Below, one piece after another: positions 1-8,108 of a stretch of DNA of 56,174 nucleotides. The DNA is from 66-474 sp051961995 (GTDB lineage Bacteria > Pseudomonadota > Gammaproteobacteria > Xanthomonadales > Rhodanobacteraceae): positions 1-56,174 of the forward strand of contig JBQCCR010000082.1 of assembly GCA_051961995.1 (NCBI GenBank). Reading direction: 5' to 3'. Under the pieces are notes generated by a model. It was not told where the DNA came from, made no database searches, and saw nothing but the letters and a program-made list of their open reading frames with translations. Each line of letters begins with the position of its first letter. Within the stretch, counting starts at the first letter, position 1. The position numbers and the translations under genes are program-made.

Positions 1-426
1 GAGATCACCGACGTCGAGCGTCCGGATCTGGAGAAGTTTCCCGAATTCGCCAAGGCGCACATGACCGAGTTCATCCTGCAGCCGGGGGAGACCTACTTCA
101 ACCCGATCGGCTGGTGGCACACCACGCGCACGCTGGATGTCTCGATCGCCACGGCGATGAGTTTCGCCAATGCCAGCAACTGGAAGGAAGTGGTCCGGAA
201 CCTGCTGATGCCCGAAGCGCCGCTGCGCTCGAGGCTGGCCTCGCTGCCCTACCGCGCCTATCTGCGCGCGCTGGGACTTTGGAAGCTGCCGCACTACGCT
301 TTTCCCGAAATCACCGATCCGGTCTGGTGCCACGATTCGCTCGAGCATTACAGACGCACCGCGGGACGCTGGGCTGGCGCTTCCCAGGGTGGCGTACCGC
401 AAGAGGCGACGGTTTCACGCTATTGA
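1..426 (+). CDS. Cupin-like/JmjC-type domain protein, 3' part (5' end outside window)
   Basis: The frame is open from the first base, so the gene starts upstream of the window and only about 141 C-terminal residues are seen. The segment LQPGETYFNPIGWWHTTR followed by a Ser-Ile-Ala-Thr-Ala strand is the C-terminal half of a cupin_8/JmjC double-stranded beta-helix. In this family the His of GWWH is the distal iron ligand and the Arg/Thr after it lie near the 2-oxoglutarate site. That makes an Fe(II)/2-oxoglutarate hydroxylase-like protein likely, but the proximal HxD and the substrate-recognition part are not visible. The closing region (AFPEITDPVW, HYRRTAGRW) is not diagnostic. It ends 16 bases before the convergent hemW stop. 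The family call is fairly safe; the substrate is unknown. Confidence 0.7.
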   Translation, partial: EITDVERPDLEKFPEFAKAHMTEFILQPGETYFNPIGWWHTTRTLDVSIATAMSFANASNWKEVVRNLLMPEAPLRSRLASLPYRAYLRALGLWKLPHYAFPEITDPVWCHDSLEHYRRTAGRWAGASQGGVPQEATVSRY

Positions 427-442
427 GGCTTTGGATGATGCA

Positions 443-1690
443 TCAAGCCATGAACAGCTCGATCACGTCGTTGAGGAAGCGCTGACCGAGTTCGGTGGTG
501 CGCAAGACGGTTTCGTCATCGTGCAACCAGCCGCGCGCGATCGCTTGCTGCAGCGGTGCGTGGATTCCTTCGAGCGAAAGCCCGGTGCGTTCGGCGAAAT
601 AATTCATCGGCACACCGTCAATCAGCCGCAGCGCATTGAGCATGTACTCGAAAGGCAACTGTTCGCGCGGCACCTCGTGGTCGTCGCCGACGCGTTGCGC
701 TGATGCTGCGCTCTCCAGATACGCGCGCGGGTGTTTCACCTTCCAGCGCCGGCGGACAGGGCTGGCAGTTGCCGGACCCGCTTTCCCGAGCCCAGGGTCC
801 CGGGGTCCGAGTGCCGAGATCTTCCCGTGCGCTCCCGCGCCGATGCCGAGGTAATCGCCGAACATCCAGTAATTGAGGTTGTGTGCGCAGCGGCGGCCGT
901 CGTGCGCGTAGGCCGATACTTCGTATTGCGCATAACCGGCCTTTGCCAGATGCGCCTGACAGGCTTCCTGCATCGTCCACGCGGCGTCGTCATCCGGCAG
1001 CGGGGGCGGGTTCGCCGCGAACGCGGTGTTGGGCTCCAGCGTGAGCTGGTAATGCGAGATATGCGCGGGTGCCAGCGCGATCGCGCGCTCGACGTCCGCC
1101 AGCGCGGCGTCCAAGGACTGCTTCGGCAGCGCGTACATCAAGTCCAGATTGAGATTGTCGAAGCCGGCATCCTGTGCGAGCTTCACCGCGGCCTCCGCTT
1201 CGGAAGCGGAATGGATCCGGCCGATCGCGCGCAGCATGGCGTCATCGAAGCTCTGCACGCCGAACGAAATGCGATTGACGCCGGCGCGCGCGTAGCCGCC
1301 GAAGCGGCCGTGTTCGACCGTGCCCGGATTGGTTTCCAGCGTGATTTCGCACTCGCCGGCGAATTTCAGCCGCGCGGATGCGCCATCCAGGATTTCCGCG
1401 ATCGCTTCCGGCGCAAACAGGCTGGGCGTGCCGCCGCCGAAGAACACGCTGAGGATCTCGCGGCCCGCAATCGCCTCGCCGAAATCGTGCAGATCGCCAT
1501 CCAGGTCGGCCAGCAGCGCGGCCACGTATTCGCGCACCGGTAATTCGCCGCGCAGTCCATGCGAATTGAAATCGCAGTAAGGACATTTCTTCACGCACCA
1601 CGGGATGTGGACGTAAAGCGAAAGCGGCGGGCGCTTTGCAAAGCTGCTGCGCTCGGCATCTTGCGCGCCGGCGGTGCTCGGAATCCTCAT
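443..1690 (-). CDS. hemW: HemW-like heme chaperone (radical SAM, CPO-like)
   Basis: About 415 residues from the ATG at 1690. The radical SAM motif is C32-x3-C36-x2-C39 (WCVKKCPYCDF, with F in the HemW-typical position). It is followed by FFGGGTPSLF, ETNPGT and GVQSFD, and a HemW C-terminal domain (NYWMFGDYLGIGAGAHG). Family knowledge: HemW binds heme and delivers it to respiratory enzymes; it is not an anaerobic coproporphyrinogen oxidase, as it was once called. The frame extends further to a TTG at 1762 overlapping the rdgB stop. The whole N-terminal stretch before RPPLSLYVHIPW is encoded by a 117-bp dispersed repeat (1641-1757). The ATG inside that repeat is the only standard start near the conserved core, so the start is uncertain. 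It follows rdgB on the minus strand. Confidence 0.9.
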   Translation of the reverse strand: MRIPSTAGAQDAERSSFAKRPPLSLYVHIPWCVKKCPYCDFNSHGLRGELPVREYVAALLADLDGDLHDFGEAIAGREILSVFFGGGTPSLFAPEAIAEILDGASARLKFAGECEITLETNPGTVEHGRFGGYARAGVNRISFGVQSFDDAMLRAIGRIHSASEAEAAVKLAQDAGFDNLNLDLMYALPKQSLDAALADVERAIALAPAHISHYQLTLEPNTAFAANPPPLPDDDAAWTMQEACQAHLAKAGYAQYEVSAYAHDGRRCAHNLNYWMFGDYLGIGAGAHGKISALGPRDPGLGKAGPATASPVRRRWKVKHPRAYLESAASAQRVGDDHEVPREQLPFEYMLNALRLIDGVPMNYFAERTGLSLEGIHAPLQQAIARGWLHDDETVLRTTELGQRFLNDVIELFMA

Positions 1691-1757
1691 GTACTGACGT
1701 GTACACTCCGGTTCCTGCGCTCCGGCGGCGCACAACCTGCCATCGCTCGCGACGCTT
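1641..1757 (-). repeat. 117-bp dispersed repeat, copy 1
   Basis: The reverse complement of this stretch matches 44899-45015 over 117 bases without gaps, with about 9 mismatches by hand alignment (about 92% identity). Its centre is TGTACACGTCAGTACA, a TGTAC-N6-GTACA inverted repeat flanked by weaker complementary arms (GGAA/TTCC). This copy lies across the rdgB-hemW junction and supplies the ATG used for hemW and about 16 codons after it. Two gap-free copies of equal length in opposite orientation suggest a defined mobile or REP-like unit, not chance similarity. Confidence 0.85.
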
Positions 1758-1758
1758 T

Positions 1759-2361
1759 TCAAAGCGCCCGTCCCTCGACCAAGCGCTTGCGCAGGATCGT
1801 CAACGCCATCCCGCGATGGCTGATGCGGTTCTTCAGGGTCGGCTCCAGTTCCGCCGCACTCAGCCCATTGCCGTCGTCCGGCAGGAAAATCGGGTCATAG
1901 CCGAAGCCGCGCTCGCCGCGCGGCGCGTGCAGGATGCGCCCGGGCCAGCGCGCCTGCGCGATCAGCGGGTCGGGGTCGTCCGCGCGGCGCAGCAGCGCGA
2001 GCACACAGAGGAAATGCGCGCCGCGTTTCGCGTCGTCCACGCCTTCGAGTTCCTGCAAGAGTTTCTCGATGTTGGCGCGCGAGTCGCCATGCACGCCGGC
2101 ATAGCGCGCGGAGTACAAGCCGGGTGCGCCGTGCAGCGCGTCCACGCACAAGCCGGAATCGTCGCCCAGCGCGGGCAGGCCGGATGCGCGCGCGGCATGC
2201 CGCGCTTTCAGGATTGCGTTCTCGATGAAGCTCGCTCCGGTTTCCTCGGCATCGCCGACGCCGAGTTGCGATTGCGCGATCAGTTCGATTCCCGAGCCAT
2301 CGAACCGCTCACGCAGTTCGGTGAGCTTGCCGGCATTGCCGCTGGCCAGGACGATGCGCAT
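1759..2361 (-). CDS. rdgB: RdgB/HAM1 non-canonical purine NTP pyrophosphatase
   Basis: 200 residues, the usual length for the family. The start MRIVLASGNAGKLTEL is the HAM1 N-terminal motif (SGNxGK phosphate-binding loop). FIENAILKARHAA, LGDDSGLCVDAL and GYDPIF follow in the expected order, and SHRGMAL is the C-terminal nucleotide-recognition motif. The enzyme hydrolyses dITP, dXTP and ITP to monophosphates plus pyrophosphate in the cytosol, keeping deaminated purines out of DNA. It sits 4 bases downstream of rph on the same strand and touches hemW, so rph-rdgB-hemW is probably one transcript, an arrangement known in related genomes. Confidence 0.96.
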   Translation of the reverse strand: MRIVLASGNAGKLTELRERFDGSGIELIAQSQLGVGDAEETGASFIENAILKARHAARASGLPALGDDSGLCVDALHGAPGLYSARYAGVHGDSRANIEKLLQELEGVDDAKRGAHFLCVLALLRRADDPDPLIAQARWPGRILHAPRGERGFGYDPIFLPDDGNGLSAAELEPTLKNRISHRGMALTILRKRLVEGRAL

Positions 2362-2365
2362 CGGT

Positions 2366-3094
2366 TCAGGCGGCGAGCGCCGCGCGCTGCATGCCGATCA
2401 ACTCGAAGATGCCCTTTTGCGCGAGCGCCAGCATCGCATCCATTTCCTCGCGACGGAATGCGTGGCCTTCCGCGGTGCCCTGCACCTCGATGAAACCGCC
2501 GCCATCGTTCATCACCACGTTCATGTCGGTGTCGCAATCGCTGTCCTCGGCGTAATCGAGGTCCAGCACCGGCGCGCCTCGATAAATGCCCACCGACACC
2601 GCGGCCACCGCGCCGAACAGCGGATTGCGCGCAATCAGTTTTTTCGCCATCAAGGTATCCACCGCATCCACCAGGGCGACATAGGCGCCGGTGATCGCGG
2701 CGGTGCGCGTGCCTCCATCGGCCTGCAGCACGTCGCAGTCGAGCGTGACCACGCGCTCGCCGAGCGCGGCGCGGTCCACGCAGGCGCGCAAGGAGCGTCC
2801 GATCAGGCGCTGGATTTCCATGGTGCGCCCGCCCTGGCCACCGCGCGCGGCTTCGCGCTGGTTTCGCTCAGCGGTGGCGCGCGGCAGCATGCCGTATTCG
2901 GCTGTCACCCAGCCTTCGCCCTTGCCGCGCAGCCACGGCGGCACGCGTTCCTCGACGCTCGCGGTGCAAAGCACGCGGGTGTCGCCGAAGCTCACCAGCA
3001 CCGAACCTTCGGCATGGCGCGTGAAGTGGCGCTGGATCGTGATCGCGCGAAGCTGGTCGGGCGCGCGGCCGGAAGGGCGAATGGTGGTCATCAT
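2366..3094 (-). CDS. rph: Ribonuclease PH
   Basis: 242 residues starting MMTTIRPSGRAPDQLR, the typical RNase PH N-terminus (RPSGR, then TRHAEGSVLVSFGDTRVLC). GWVTAEYGMLPRAT and RTMEIQRLIGRSLRA carry the phosphate and active-site region, and CDVLQADGGTRTAAITG is the signature. It is a phosphorolytic 3'-to-5' exoribonuclease that trims tRNA precursors and rRNA tails. The full length, with intact Arg and Asp motifs, suggests an active enzyme, unlike the truncated E. coli K-12 gene. It is the first gene of the rph-rdgB-hemW block and is divergent from yicC; the 173 bases between them must hold both promoters. Confidence 0.97.
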   Translation of the reverse strand: MMTTIRPSGRAPDQLRAITIQRHFTRHAEGSVLVSFGDTRVLCTASVEERVPPWLRGKGEGWVTAEYGMLPRATAERNQREAARGGQGGRTMEIQRLIGRSLRACVDRAALGERVVTLDCDVLQADGGTRTAAITGAYVALVDAVDTLMAKKLIARNPLFGAVAAVSVGIYRGAPVLDLDYAEDSDCDTDMNVVMNDGGGFIEVQGTAEGHAFRREEMDAMLALAQKGIFELIGMQRAALAA

Positions 3095-3230
3095 GCAATG
3101 AAGCCGCGATATGGACCGGCAAGTCTAGCGGCTCATCCTTGTGGGCGGTGAAAGTGAACGCAAGCGGGAAGAGCCAGTCTGCCCAGCCTGGTCGGGCCGC
3201 TGACCGCTCGCCGCTGATGCTTCACCGCGA

Positions 3231-3239
3231 TGGCATACT
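3231..3239 (+). promoter_or_regulatory. Possible extended -10 promoter for yicC-gmk
   Basis: TGGCATACT (TG-N-CATACT) fits an extended -10 element. It lies 28 bases before the yicC ATG at 3268, in the divergent rph/yicC region. No good -35 is seen at the right distance, as is common for extended -10 promoters. This is motif evidence only. Confidence 0.35.
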
Positions 3240-3267
3240 GCACGCCTGCAACGCACTGGATGAACCC

Positions 3268-4128
3268 ATGATCCGCAGCATGACCGCGTACGCGAATGCC
3301 GAAGAGACCTTCGCGCAAGGCTGGCTGGCCTGCGAGTTGCGCGCAGTGAATCACCGTTTCCTGGAAACCGGCGTGCGCTTGCCGGAAGAATTGCGCGCGC
3401 TGGAACCGGCGGTACGCGAACGGATCGGAGCACGCCTTTCGCGCGGCAAGGTTGACGTGAGCATGCGCTATCGCCCGCCGGCGACCGCTGCGGATCTGCT
3501 GCTCGACAGCAAGGCCACCGAGCAGCTGTCCATGCTCGCGATCGAATTGCGCGCGCGCTTTCCGGAACTGGCCACCGATTTCGCTACGCTGCTGGGCTGG
3601 CCCGGCCTGCTGGTGAAACCGGAACTGGATCAGGCGGGTCTGACCCACGCTGCGCTCGCGCTGCTCGAGCGCACGCTGGATGAATTCATCAGCGGTCGCG
3701 AGCGCGAGGGCGAAAAACTCGCCGTGGCGATCGGGGATCGCGTGGACGACATCGAGCGCATCGTGCGCGAAGTACGCGGCATCCTGCCGGAGATCCGCGC
3801 CGCGCTGCGCGCGAAACTGGAAACGCGCCTGGCCGAACTGAAACAACCAGTGGAACCGGGCCGGCTGGAACAGGAGCTTGTGCTGCAACTCTCGCGCATG
3901 GACGTGGACGAGGAACTGGACCGGCTGGACGCACACCTTGGCGAAGCGCGCCGCGTGCTGGCGCTGGCGGAACCCGTCGGCCGCCGCCTGGACTTCCTGA
4001 TGCAGGAATTCAACCGCGAGGCCAATACGCTCGGCTCCAAGTCGGTGGACGCGCGCACCACCCGTGCGGCGGTAGACCTGAAAGTGCTGATCGAGCAAAT
4101 GCGCGAGCAGGTGCAGAACATCGAATGA
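3268..4128 (+). CDS. yicC: YicC family endoribonuclease-like protein
   Basis: 286 residues from ATG 3268. The frame is open upstream to 3139, but MIRSMTAYANAEE is the canonical YicC start and E. coli YicC is 287 residues. WLACELRAVNHRFLE and RLSRGKVDVSMRY are the N-terminal YicC domain; the C-terminal DUF1732 ends with LMQEFNREANTLGSKS and VDLKVLIEQMREQVQNIE. YicC proteins have been described as RNases acting on structured or small RNAs. The stop overlaps the gmk ATG (ATGA), so translation is probably coupled, and yicC-gmk is a conserved pair. Confidence 0.93.
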   Translation: MIRSMTAYANAEETFAQGWLACELRAVNHRFLETGVRLPEELRALEPAVRERIGARLSRGKVDVSMRYRPPATAADLLLDSKATEQLSMLAIELRARFPELATDFATLLGWPGLLVKPELDQAGLTHAALALLERTLDEFISGREREGEKLAVAIGDRVDDIERIVREVRGILPEIRAALRAKLETRLAELKQPVEPGRLEQELVLQLSRMDVDEELDRLDAHLGEARRVLALAEPVGRRLDFLMQEFNREANTLGSKSVDARTTRAAVDLKVLIEQMREQVQNIE

Positions 4129-4751
4129 GCCACGCGCCTGCTGCGGGAACGCTGTTCATCGTCTCCGCGCCGTCCGGTGCGGGCAAATCCACGCTGGTCA
4201 ACGCGCTGCTGGCGTGCGAGCCGGGTATTGCGCTTTCGATTTCGCACACCACCCGGGCGCCGCGCCCGGGCGACATCAACGGCAAGCACTATCATTTCGT
4301 GGATCGCGCCACCTTCGAGCGCGAGATCGCGGCGGGCGCGTTCCTGGAGCACGCAGAAGTGTTCGGCAACCTGTACGGCACGTCCCTGGCGAGCGTGCAG
4401 GCGCAGCTTGCGGCCGGCTGCGACGTGCTGCTGGAGATTGACTGGCAAGGCGCGGCGCAGGTGCGCAAGACGGTGCCGGGGTGCGTCTCGATCTTCATCC
4501 TGCCGCCTTCGCGTGTCGAATTGGAGCGGCGGTTGCGCGCGCGTGCTTCCGACAGCGAAGCGACGATCGAACGCCGGCTGGCCGAATCACGCGAGGAAAT
4601 GTCACACGCGCACGAGTTCAGCTGCATCATCGTCAACGACGTGTTCGAAGACGCGCTGGCCCAATTGCAGGCGATCGTGCGGGCGGTGCGTGCGGGTGAG
4701 CCGCTGCCGCATGAACGGCACGGGAATTTGATTTCGCAGTTGCTGGCGTAG
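4125..4751 (+). CDS. gmk: Guanylate kinase
   Basis: 208 residues. The P-loop is SAPSGAGKSTL near residue 14, the GMP-binding region is SISHTTRAPRPGDINGKHYHF, and the lid region has EHAEVFGNLYGTS. ILPPSRVELERRLRAR and SREEMSHAHEFSCIIVND are the C-terminal signatures. It phosphorylates GMP to GDP, needed for GTP and (p)ppGpp pools. In many proteobacteria gmk is followed directly by rpoZ and spoT; here the Mla operon is inserted between gmk (ends 4751) and rpoZ (9252). Confidence 0.97.
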   Translation: MSHAPAAGTLFIVSAPSGAGKSTLVNALLACEPGIALSISHTTRAPRPGDINGKHYHFVDRATFEREIAAGAFLEHAEVFGNLYGTSLASVQAQLAAGCDVLLEIDWQGAAQVRKTVPGCVSIFILPPSRVELERRLRARASDSEATIERRLAESREEMSHAHEFSCIIVNDVFEDALAQLQAIVRAVRAGEPLPHERHGNLISQLLA

Positions 4752-4788
4752 CGATCGCGGCAGCACGCCAATCGGTGTGCCGCCGGGT

Positions 4789-4794
4789 AAACTA
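4789..4794 (+). promoter_or_regulatory. Possible -10 element for the mla operon
   Basis: TAAACT ends 8 bases before the mlaF ATG (4803), in the only gap between gmk and mlaF (51 bases). If used, the transcript would start at or next to the ATG and be leaderless. No recognisable -35 is present 17 bases upstream and no Shine-Dalgarno sequence precedes the ATG. Weak evidence; read-through from gmk is the alternative. Confidence 0.25.
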
Positions 4795-4802
4795 GCGCGC
4801 CT

Positions 4803-5630
4803 ATGCCGCAGGCCTCCGCACAATCCGACAATAATGCGCCGCTGGTGCAGGTACGCGACCTGCATACGCGCCTGGGCGGGAAAGTCATCTTCGATGGCCT
4901 GAGCCTGGACGTGTCGCGCGGCAGCATCACCGCGATCATGGGCCCGAGCGGCACCGGCAAGACCACGCTGCTGCGCCACATCACCGGGCAGATGCACGCC
5001 GACGCCGGCAGCGTGAGCGTGGATGGAGAAGACGTGGCACGGCTTTCGCGCAGCGCGCTGTTCGCGCTGCGCGAAAAGATCGGCTTCCTGTTCCAGAACT
5101 CCGCGCTGCTGACCGATTTCAACGTGTTCGAGAACGTGGCGTTCCCGTTGCGCCAGCACACCAGACTGCCGGAAGCGTTGATCCGCACCATCGTGTTGAC
5201 CAAGCTGCAGGCAGTCGGCCTGCGCGGCGCGGCGCGGCTGATGCCGAGCGAACTGTCCGGCGGCATGGCGCGGCGCGTGGCGCTGGCGCGCGCGATCGTG
5301 TTCGATCCGATGTTGATCCTCTACGACGAACCGTTCGTGGGGCTGGATCCGATCGCGCTGAACCAGGTGCTGCGGCTGATCCGCACCTTGAACAAGACGC
5401 TGGGCATCACCTCGATCCTGGTCGCGCACGAACTTGCGGCGATCCGGCAGGTCGCAGATCGCGTGTACCTGATCGCCAACGGCAAGCTGGTCGCGCAAGG
5501 GACGCCGGAAGAACTGGCGGCCGAAGCCACGCCGTGGACGCGGCAGTTCTTCGGTGGCGAGGCGGACGGTCCGGTGCCGTTCCACTATCCGGCGCCGGAT
5601 TATGCGCTTGACCTGGGGTTTGCATCGTGA
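4803..5630 (+). CDS. mlaF: Phospholipid ABC transporter ATP-binding protein MlaF
   Basis: 275 residues. Walker A is GPSGTGKT at 47-54, Q-loop FLFQNSALL, signature LSGGMARRVALARA, Walker B LILYDEPFVGLDP, and a switch His in LVAHEL. It is the cytoplasmic ATPase of the MlaFEDB complex that drives glycerophospholipid movement between the inner membrane and the periplasmic MlaC carrier. The stop overlaps the GTG start of mlaE, so the two are translationally coupled. It is the first gene of mlaFEDCB. Family assignment rests on the sequence and on the adjacent permease, MCE-domain, MlaC and STAS genes. Confidence 0.95.
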   Translation: MPQASAQSDNNAPLVQVRDLHTRLGGKVIFDGLSLDVSRGSITAIMGPSGTGKTTLLRHITGQMHADAGSVSVDGEDVARLSRSALFALREKIGFLFQNSALLTDFNVFENVAFPLRQHTRLPEALIRTIVLTKLQAVGLRGAARLMPSELSGGMARRVALARAIVFDPMLILYDEPFVGLDPIALNQVLRLIRTLNKTLGITSILVAHELAAIRQVADRVYLIANGKLVAQGTPEELAAEATPWTRQFFGGEADGPVPFHYPAPDYALDLGFAS

Positions 5631-6394
5631 GCGCGATCGTGCGCCGAAACTGGCTGCTGCAGGGGATCGCGCAGGTCGGCGAGTGCGGCTTGTTCTTCCT
5701 CGCGATCGTGGCCGCGCTGCCGCGCAGCCTGCGCCACTTCCGCGAAACCTGCCGGCAGATATGGTTCATCGGTGCGATGAGCCTGGTGATCGTGATGACC
5801 TGCGGGCTGTTCGTGGGCATGGTGCTGGCGCTGCAGCTCTATTACACGCTCTCGATCTTCGGCGGCACCGCCGCGCTCGGCACCGTGGTCGCGCTGAGCC
5901 TGTTCCGCGAACTCGGGCCGGTGGTGACCGCGCTGCTGTTCGCCGGCCGCGCAGGCACCGCGGTCACCGCGGAAATCGGCCTGATGCGCGCGACCGACCA
6001 GATTGATGCCATGGAAATGATGGCGGTGGACCCGATCGCCTATGTCGTCGCGCCGCGCTATCTCGCCGGCATCCTGGCGATGCCGCTGCTGATGTGCCTG
6101 TTCAACGCGCTGGGCATCCTCGGCGCGCACGCGGTCGGCGTCACCTGGCTCGGCGTGGACAACGGCACCTTCTGGGGCAACATGACTTCCACCGTGGATC
6201 TGTGGAAGGACATCATCGACGGGGTGTGGAAAAGCCTGGCCTTTGGCGGGGTGGTCACGCTCATCGCGGTGTTCCAGGGCTACAACGCGCCGCCGACCTC
6301 CGAGGGCGTGGCGTATTCGACCACGCGCACCGTGGTGTTTTCTTCCATCGTGATCCTCGCGCTGGATTTCGTGATGACGGCATTTTTGACTTGA
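5627..6394 (+). CDS. mlaE: Phospholipid ABC transporter permease MlaE
   Basis: 255 residues, the MlaE/YrbE length. It starts with GTG at 5627, sharing bases with the mlaF stop. Hydrophobic segments include SLVIVMTCGLFVGMVLALQL and several C-terminal helices; conserved MlaE motifs are RELGPVVTALLFAGRAG, TAEIGLMRATDQIDAME and GVDNGTFW. It forms the inner-membrane dimer through which MlaD, MlaF and MlaB act. The gap to mlaD (156 bases) is longer than the others in this operon and holds a pair of inverted 28-bp repeats. Confidence 0.95.
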   Translation: MSAIVRRNWLLQGIAQVGECGLFFLAIVAALPRSLRHFRETCRQIWFIGAMSLVIVMTCGLFVGMVLALQLYYTLSIFGGTAALGTVVALSLFRELGPVVTALLFAGRAGTAVTAEIGLMRATDQIDAMEMMAVDPIAYVVAPRYLAGILAMPLLMCLFNALGILGAHAVGVTWLGVDNGTFWGNMTSTVDLWKDIIDGVWKSLAFGGVVTLIAVFQGYNAPPTSEGVAYSTTRTVVFSSIVILALDFVMTAFLT

Positions 6395-6410
6395 AGATGT
6401 AAAAACATGA

Positions 6411-6501
6411 CGTCACCCCGGCGCAAGCCGGGGCCCAGCGACTTTTTGGAAATCAACGGTCAAATCAAAGTCACTGGGTTCCGGCTTTCGCCGGAATGAC
6501 G
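6411..6501. repeat. Inverted pair of 28-bp CGTCA-CCGGCG repeats (REP/BIME-like)
   Basis: The left unit 6411-6438 and the reverse complement of the right unit 6474-6501 agree at about 23 of 28 positions. Each unit also folds by itself (CCCCGGC-GCAA-GCCGGGG on the left, TCCGGC-TTTC-GCCGGA on the right). The pair therefore forms either two small hairpins or one large one with a 35-base centre. It sits between mlaE and mlaD inside the operon. Related single units occur at 9577, 35846 and 46782. Confidence 0.8.
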
Positions 6502-6550
6502 AGAATGAGGATCCTCGCGAGATAAATTCTTTTCGCATTCGGTAGAGATC

Positions 6551-7066
6551 ATGAACTCACGCCCAAGCTACGCCATCGGTACCGGCCTGTTCATCCTGCT
6601 CGGCTTCGCCGCGCTGGCCTATCTGGCTACCCAAACCACGTCTGTCGCCAACGTGCACCAGGGCCACAGTTACGTGCTGAAGGCGCGCTTCTCCAATATC
6701 GGCCAGCTGAAGGATCGCGCGCCGGTCAAGATCGCCGGCGTGCGCGTGGGCTCGGTGCAATCCATCCAGCTCGAGCGCGGCAAGATGGACGCACTGGTGA
6801 CGCTCAGCATTGATGACAAGTACAACGACATTCCCGATGACACCGCTGCCGCGATATTCACCAGTGGTTTATTGGGCGACCAGTACGTTGGCCTGCAGCC
6901 GGGCGGCTCGCCGGAGTCCCTGAAGAACGGCGACGAACTGGTGCTGACCCAATCGGCCATGCAACTGGAAGATCTGATCGGCAAGTTCCTGGTCAACGGC
7001 GGCCCCAAGGGCGGCAACGCATCCGCCCCGTCAGCCAAGCCGCAATCCGCATCCAGCGGCGGCTGA
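6551..7066 (+). CDS. mlaD: Mla lipid-binding MCE protein MlaD
   Basis: 171 residues with one N-terminal membrane anchor (about 8-26, GTGLFILLGFAALAYLAT). A single MCE domain follows (about 38-120: YVLKARFSNIGQLKDRAPVK, AGVRVGSVQSI, TSGLLGDQYVGLQPGG). The end is low-complexity Ala/Ser/Lys-rich. MlaD hexamers sit on the periplasmic face of MlaFE and pass lipid to or from MlaC. The start ATG at 6551 follows a GGTAGAG purine-rich stretch. Confidence 0.95.
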   Translation: MNSRPSYAIGTGLFILLGFAALAYLATQTTSVANVHQGHSYVLKARFSNIGQLKDRAPVKIAGVRVGSVQSIQLERGKMDALVTLSIDDKYNDIPDDTAAAIFTSGLLGDQYVGLQPGGSPESLKNGDELVLTQSAMQLEDLIGKFLVNGGPKGGNASAPSAKPQSASSGG

Positions 7067-7108
7067 GTCTCGCGAATTCTCCTTTTTTGATCTCCTGGAG
7101 CAACACCC

Positions 7109-7786
7109 ATGTCGCGCTTCATCCATTTCCTTTCCATTGCGGCGATTGCGAGTCTCGTCGGCATCGCCTCGCTGGTTTCTCCGCGCGCTTCCGCGCAGCA
7201 GTCCGTGCAGACCCCGCAGCAGATCGTGCAAGGCATCGTGGACGAGCTGGGTACCGCGTTGGACGGACATCGCGAGGAACTGCGTCAGCATCCGGACCAG
7301 TTGATCAAGGTGATAGACCAGATCCTGCTGCCGCACTTCGACATTGATTACGCGTCGCTGCTGGTGCTTGGCAGACATGCGCGCGACGCCACGCCGGCGC
7401 AGCGCGTGCGCTTCTCGCACGCGTTCTACAACTCGATCACCCACCGCTACGCCGAGGGCCTGCTCAACTACACCAAGGGCAAGGTCAAGTTGCTGCCGTT
7501 CCAGGGCGATCTGAACGCGCGCCGCAGCGTGGTGCGCACCGAGGTGATGCTGGACGACGGCAAGAGCCTTTCGGTGGATTACGTGTTCCGCAAGACGGCG
7601 GGCGGCGACTGGAAGGCCTATGACGTGGTGATCGAGGGTATCTCCTACGTCACCAATTACCGCAATCAGGTGGACGCGGAAATCCAGAAGGAAGGTATCG
7701 AAGGGCTGATCCATCGCCTCGTGACGCAAGGTGCCGCGGCGATAGACCAGATGCAGAAGCAGGCCCAACAACCCGCCGGCCATTGA
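7109..7786 (+). CDS. mlaC: Periplasmic phospholipid carrier MlaC
   Basis: 225 residues with a signal peptide (about 1-29, cleavage after ASA). The Tgt2/MlaC domain covers the rest: LLPHFDIDYASLLVLGRHAR, ATPAQRVRFSHAFYNSI, and the C-terminal DWKAYDVVIEGISYVTNYR, which is a strong MlaC signature. The protein shuttles phospholipid between MlaD in the inner membrane and MlaA in the outer membrane. A clear Shine-Dalgarno (TCTCCTGGAGCAA region) precedes the ATG. The tail is Gln-rich, with no recognisable extra domain. Confidence 0.94.
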   Translation: MSRFIHFLSIAAIASLVGIASLVSPRASAQQSVQTPQQIVQGIVDELGTALDGHREELRQHPDQLIKVIDQILLPHFDIDYASLLVLGRHARDATPAQRVRFSHAFYNSITHRYAEGLLNYTKGKVKLLPFQGDLNARRSVVRTEVMLDDGKSLSVDYVFRKTAGGDWKAYDVVIEGISYVTNYRNQVDAEIQKEGIEGLIHRLVTQGAAAIDQMQKQAQQPAGH

Positions 7787-7796
7787 TGCGCGTTCG

Positions 7797-8108
7797 ATGA
7801 ATTCGCACTCGTCCGACGGTGTGCGCTGCGAAAGTCCGGACAGCGACACGCTCGCGCTGTCCGGTGCGCTGACCTTCGCCAACGCCGCGCAAGCCTACGA
7901 GCAGGCAAGCCGCGCGCTGGAACACGGCGCGCAAACGCGGCTCGAGCTTTCCGGTCTGAAGCACACCGACAGCGCAGGCCTCGCGTGCGTGCTGGCACTG
8001 CTGGCGCGGGCCAGCGGTGCCGGGCGCCCGCTGCATGTTTCGAATCTGCCTGAAAGCCTGCGTGCGCTCGCCGACGTGTGCGACGCGGGTGGATTGCTTC
8101 AACTCTGA
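7797..8108 (+). CDS. mlaB: STAS-domain protein MlaB
   Basis: 103 residues with a STAS fold: a strand ALSGALTFANA, then LELSGLKHTDSAGLACVLAL, in which the DSAG motif is the usual STAS phosphorylation-loop position, then helix ARASGAGRPLHVSNLP. As in other Mla operons, it follows mlaC and would bind MlaF to support ATPase assembly. The 3' end overlaps the convergent mlaA gene by 10 bases (8099-8108), so the two transcripts necessarily overlap. Confidence 0.88.
   Translation: MNSHSSDGVRCESPDSDTLALSGALTFANAAQAYEQASRALEHGAQTRLELSGLKHTDSAGLACVLALLARASGAGRPLHVSNLPESLRALADVCDAGGLLQL

Noticed and set aside
1690..1762. Upstream TTG start for hemW at 1762
   Set aside because: It would add 24 residues encoded by the dispersed repeat, with no family match; the ATG at 1690 is preferred, though it also lies in the repeat.
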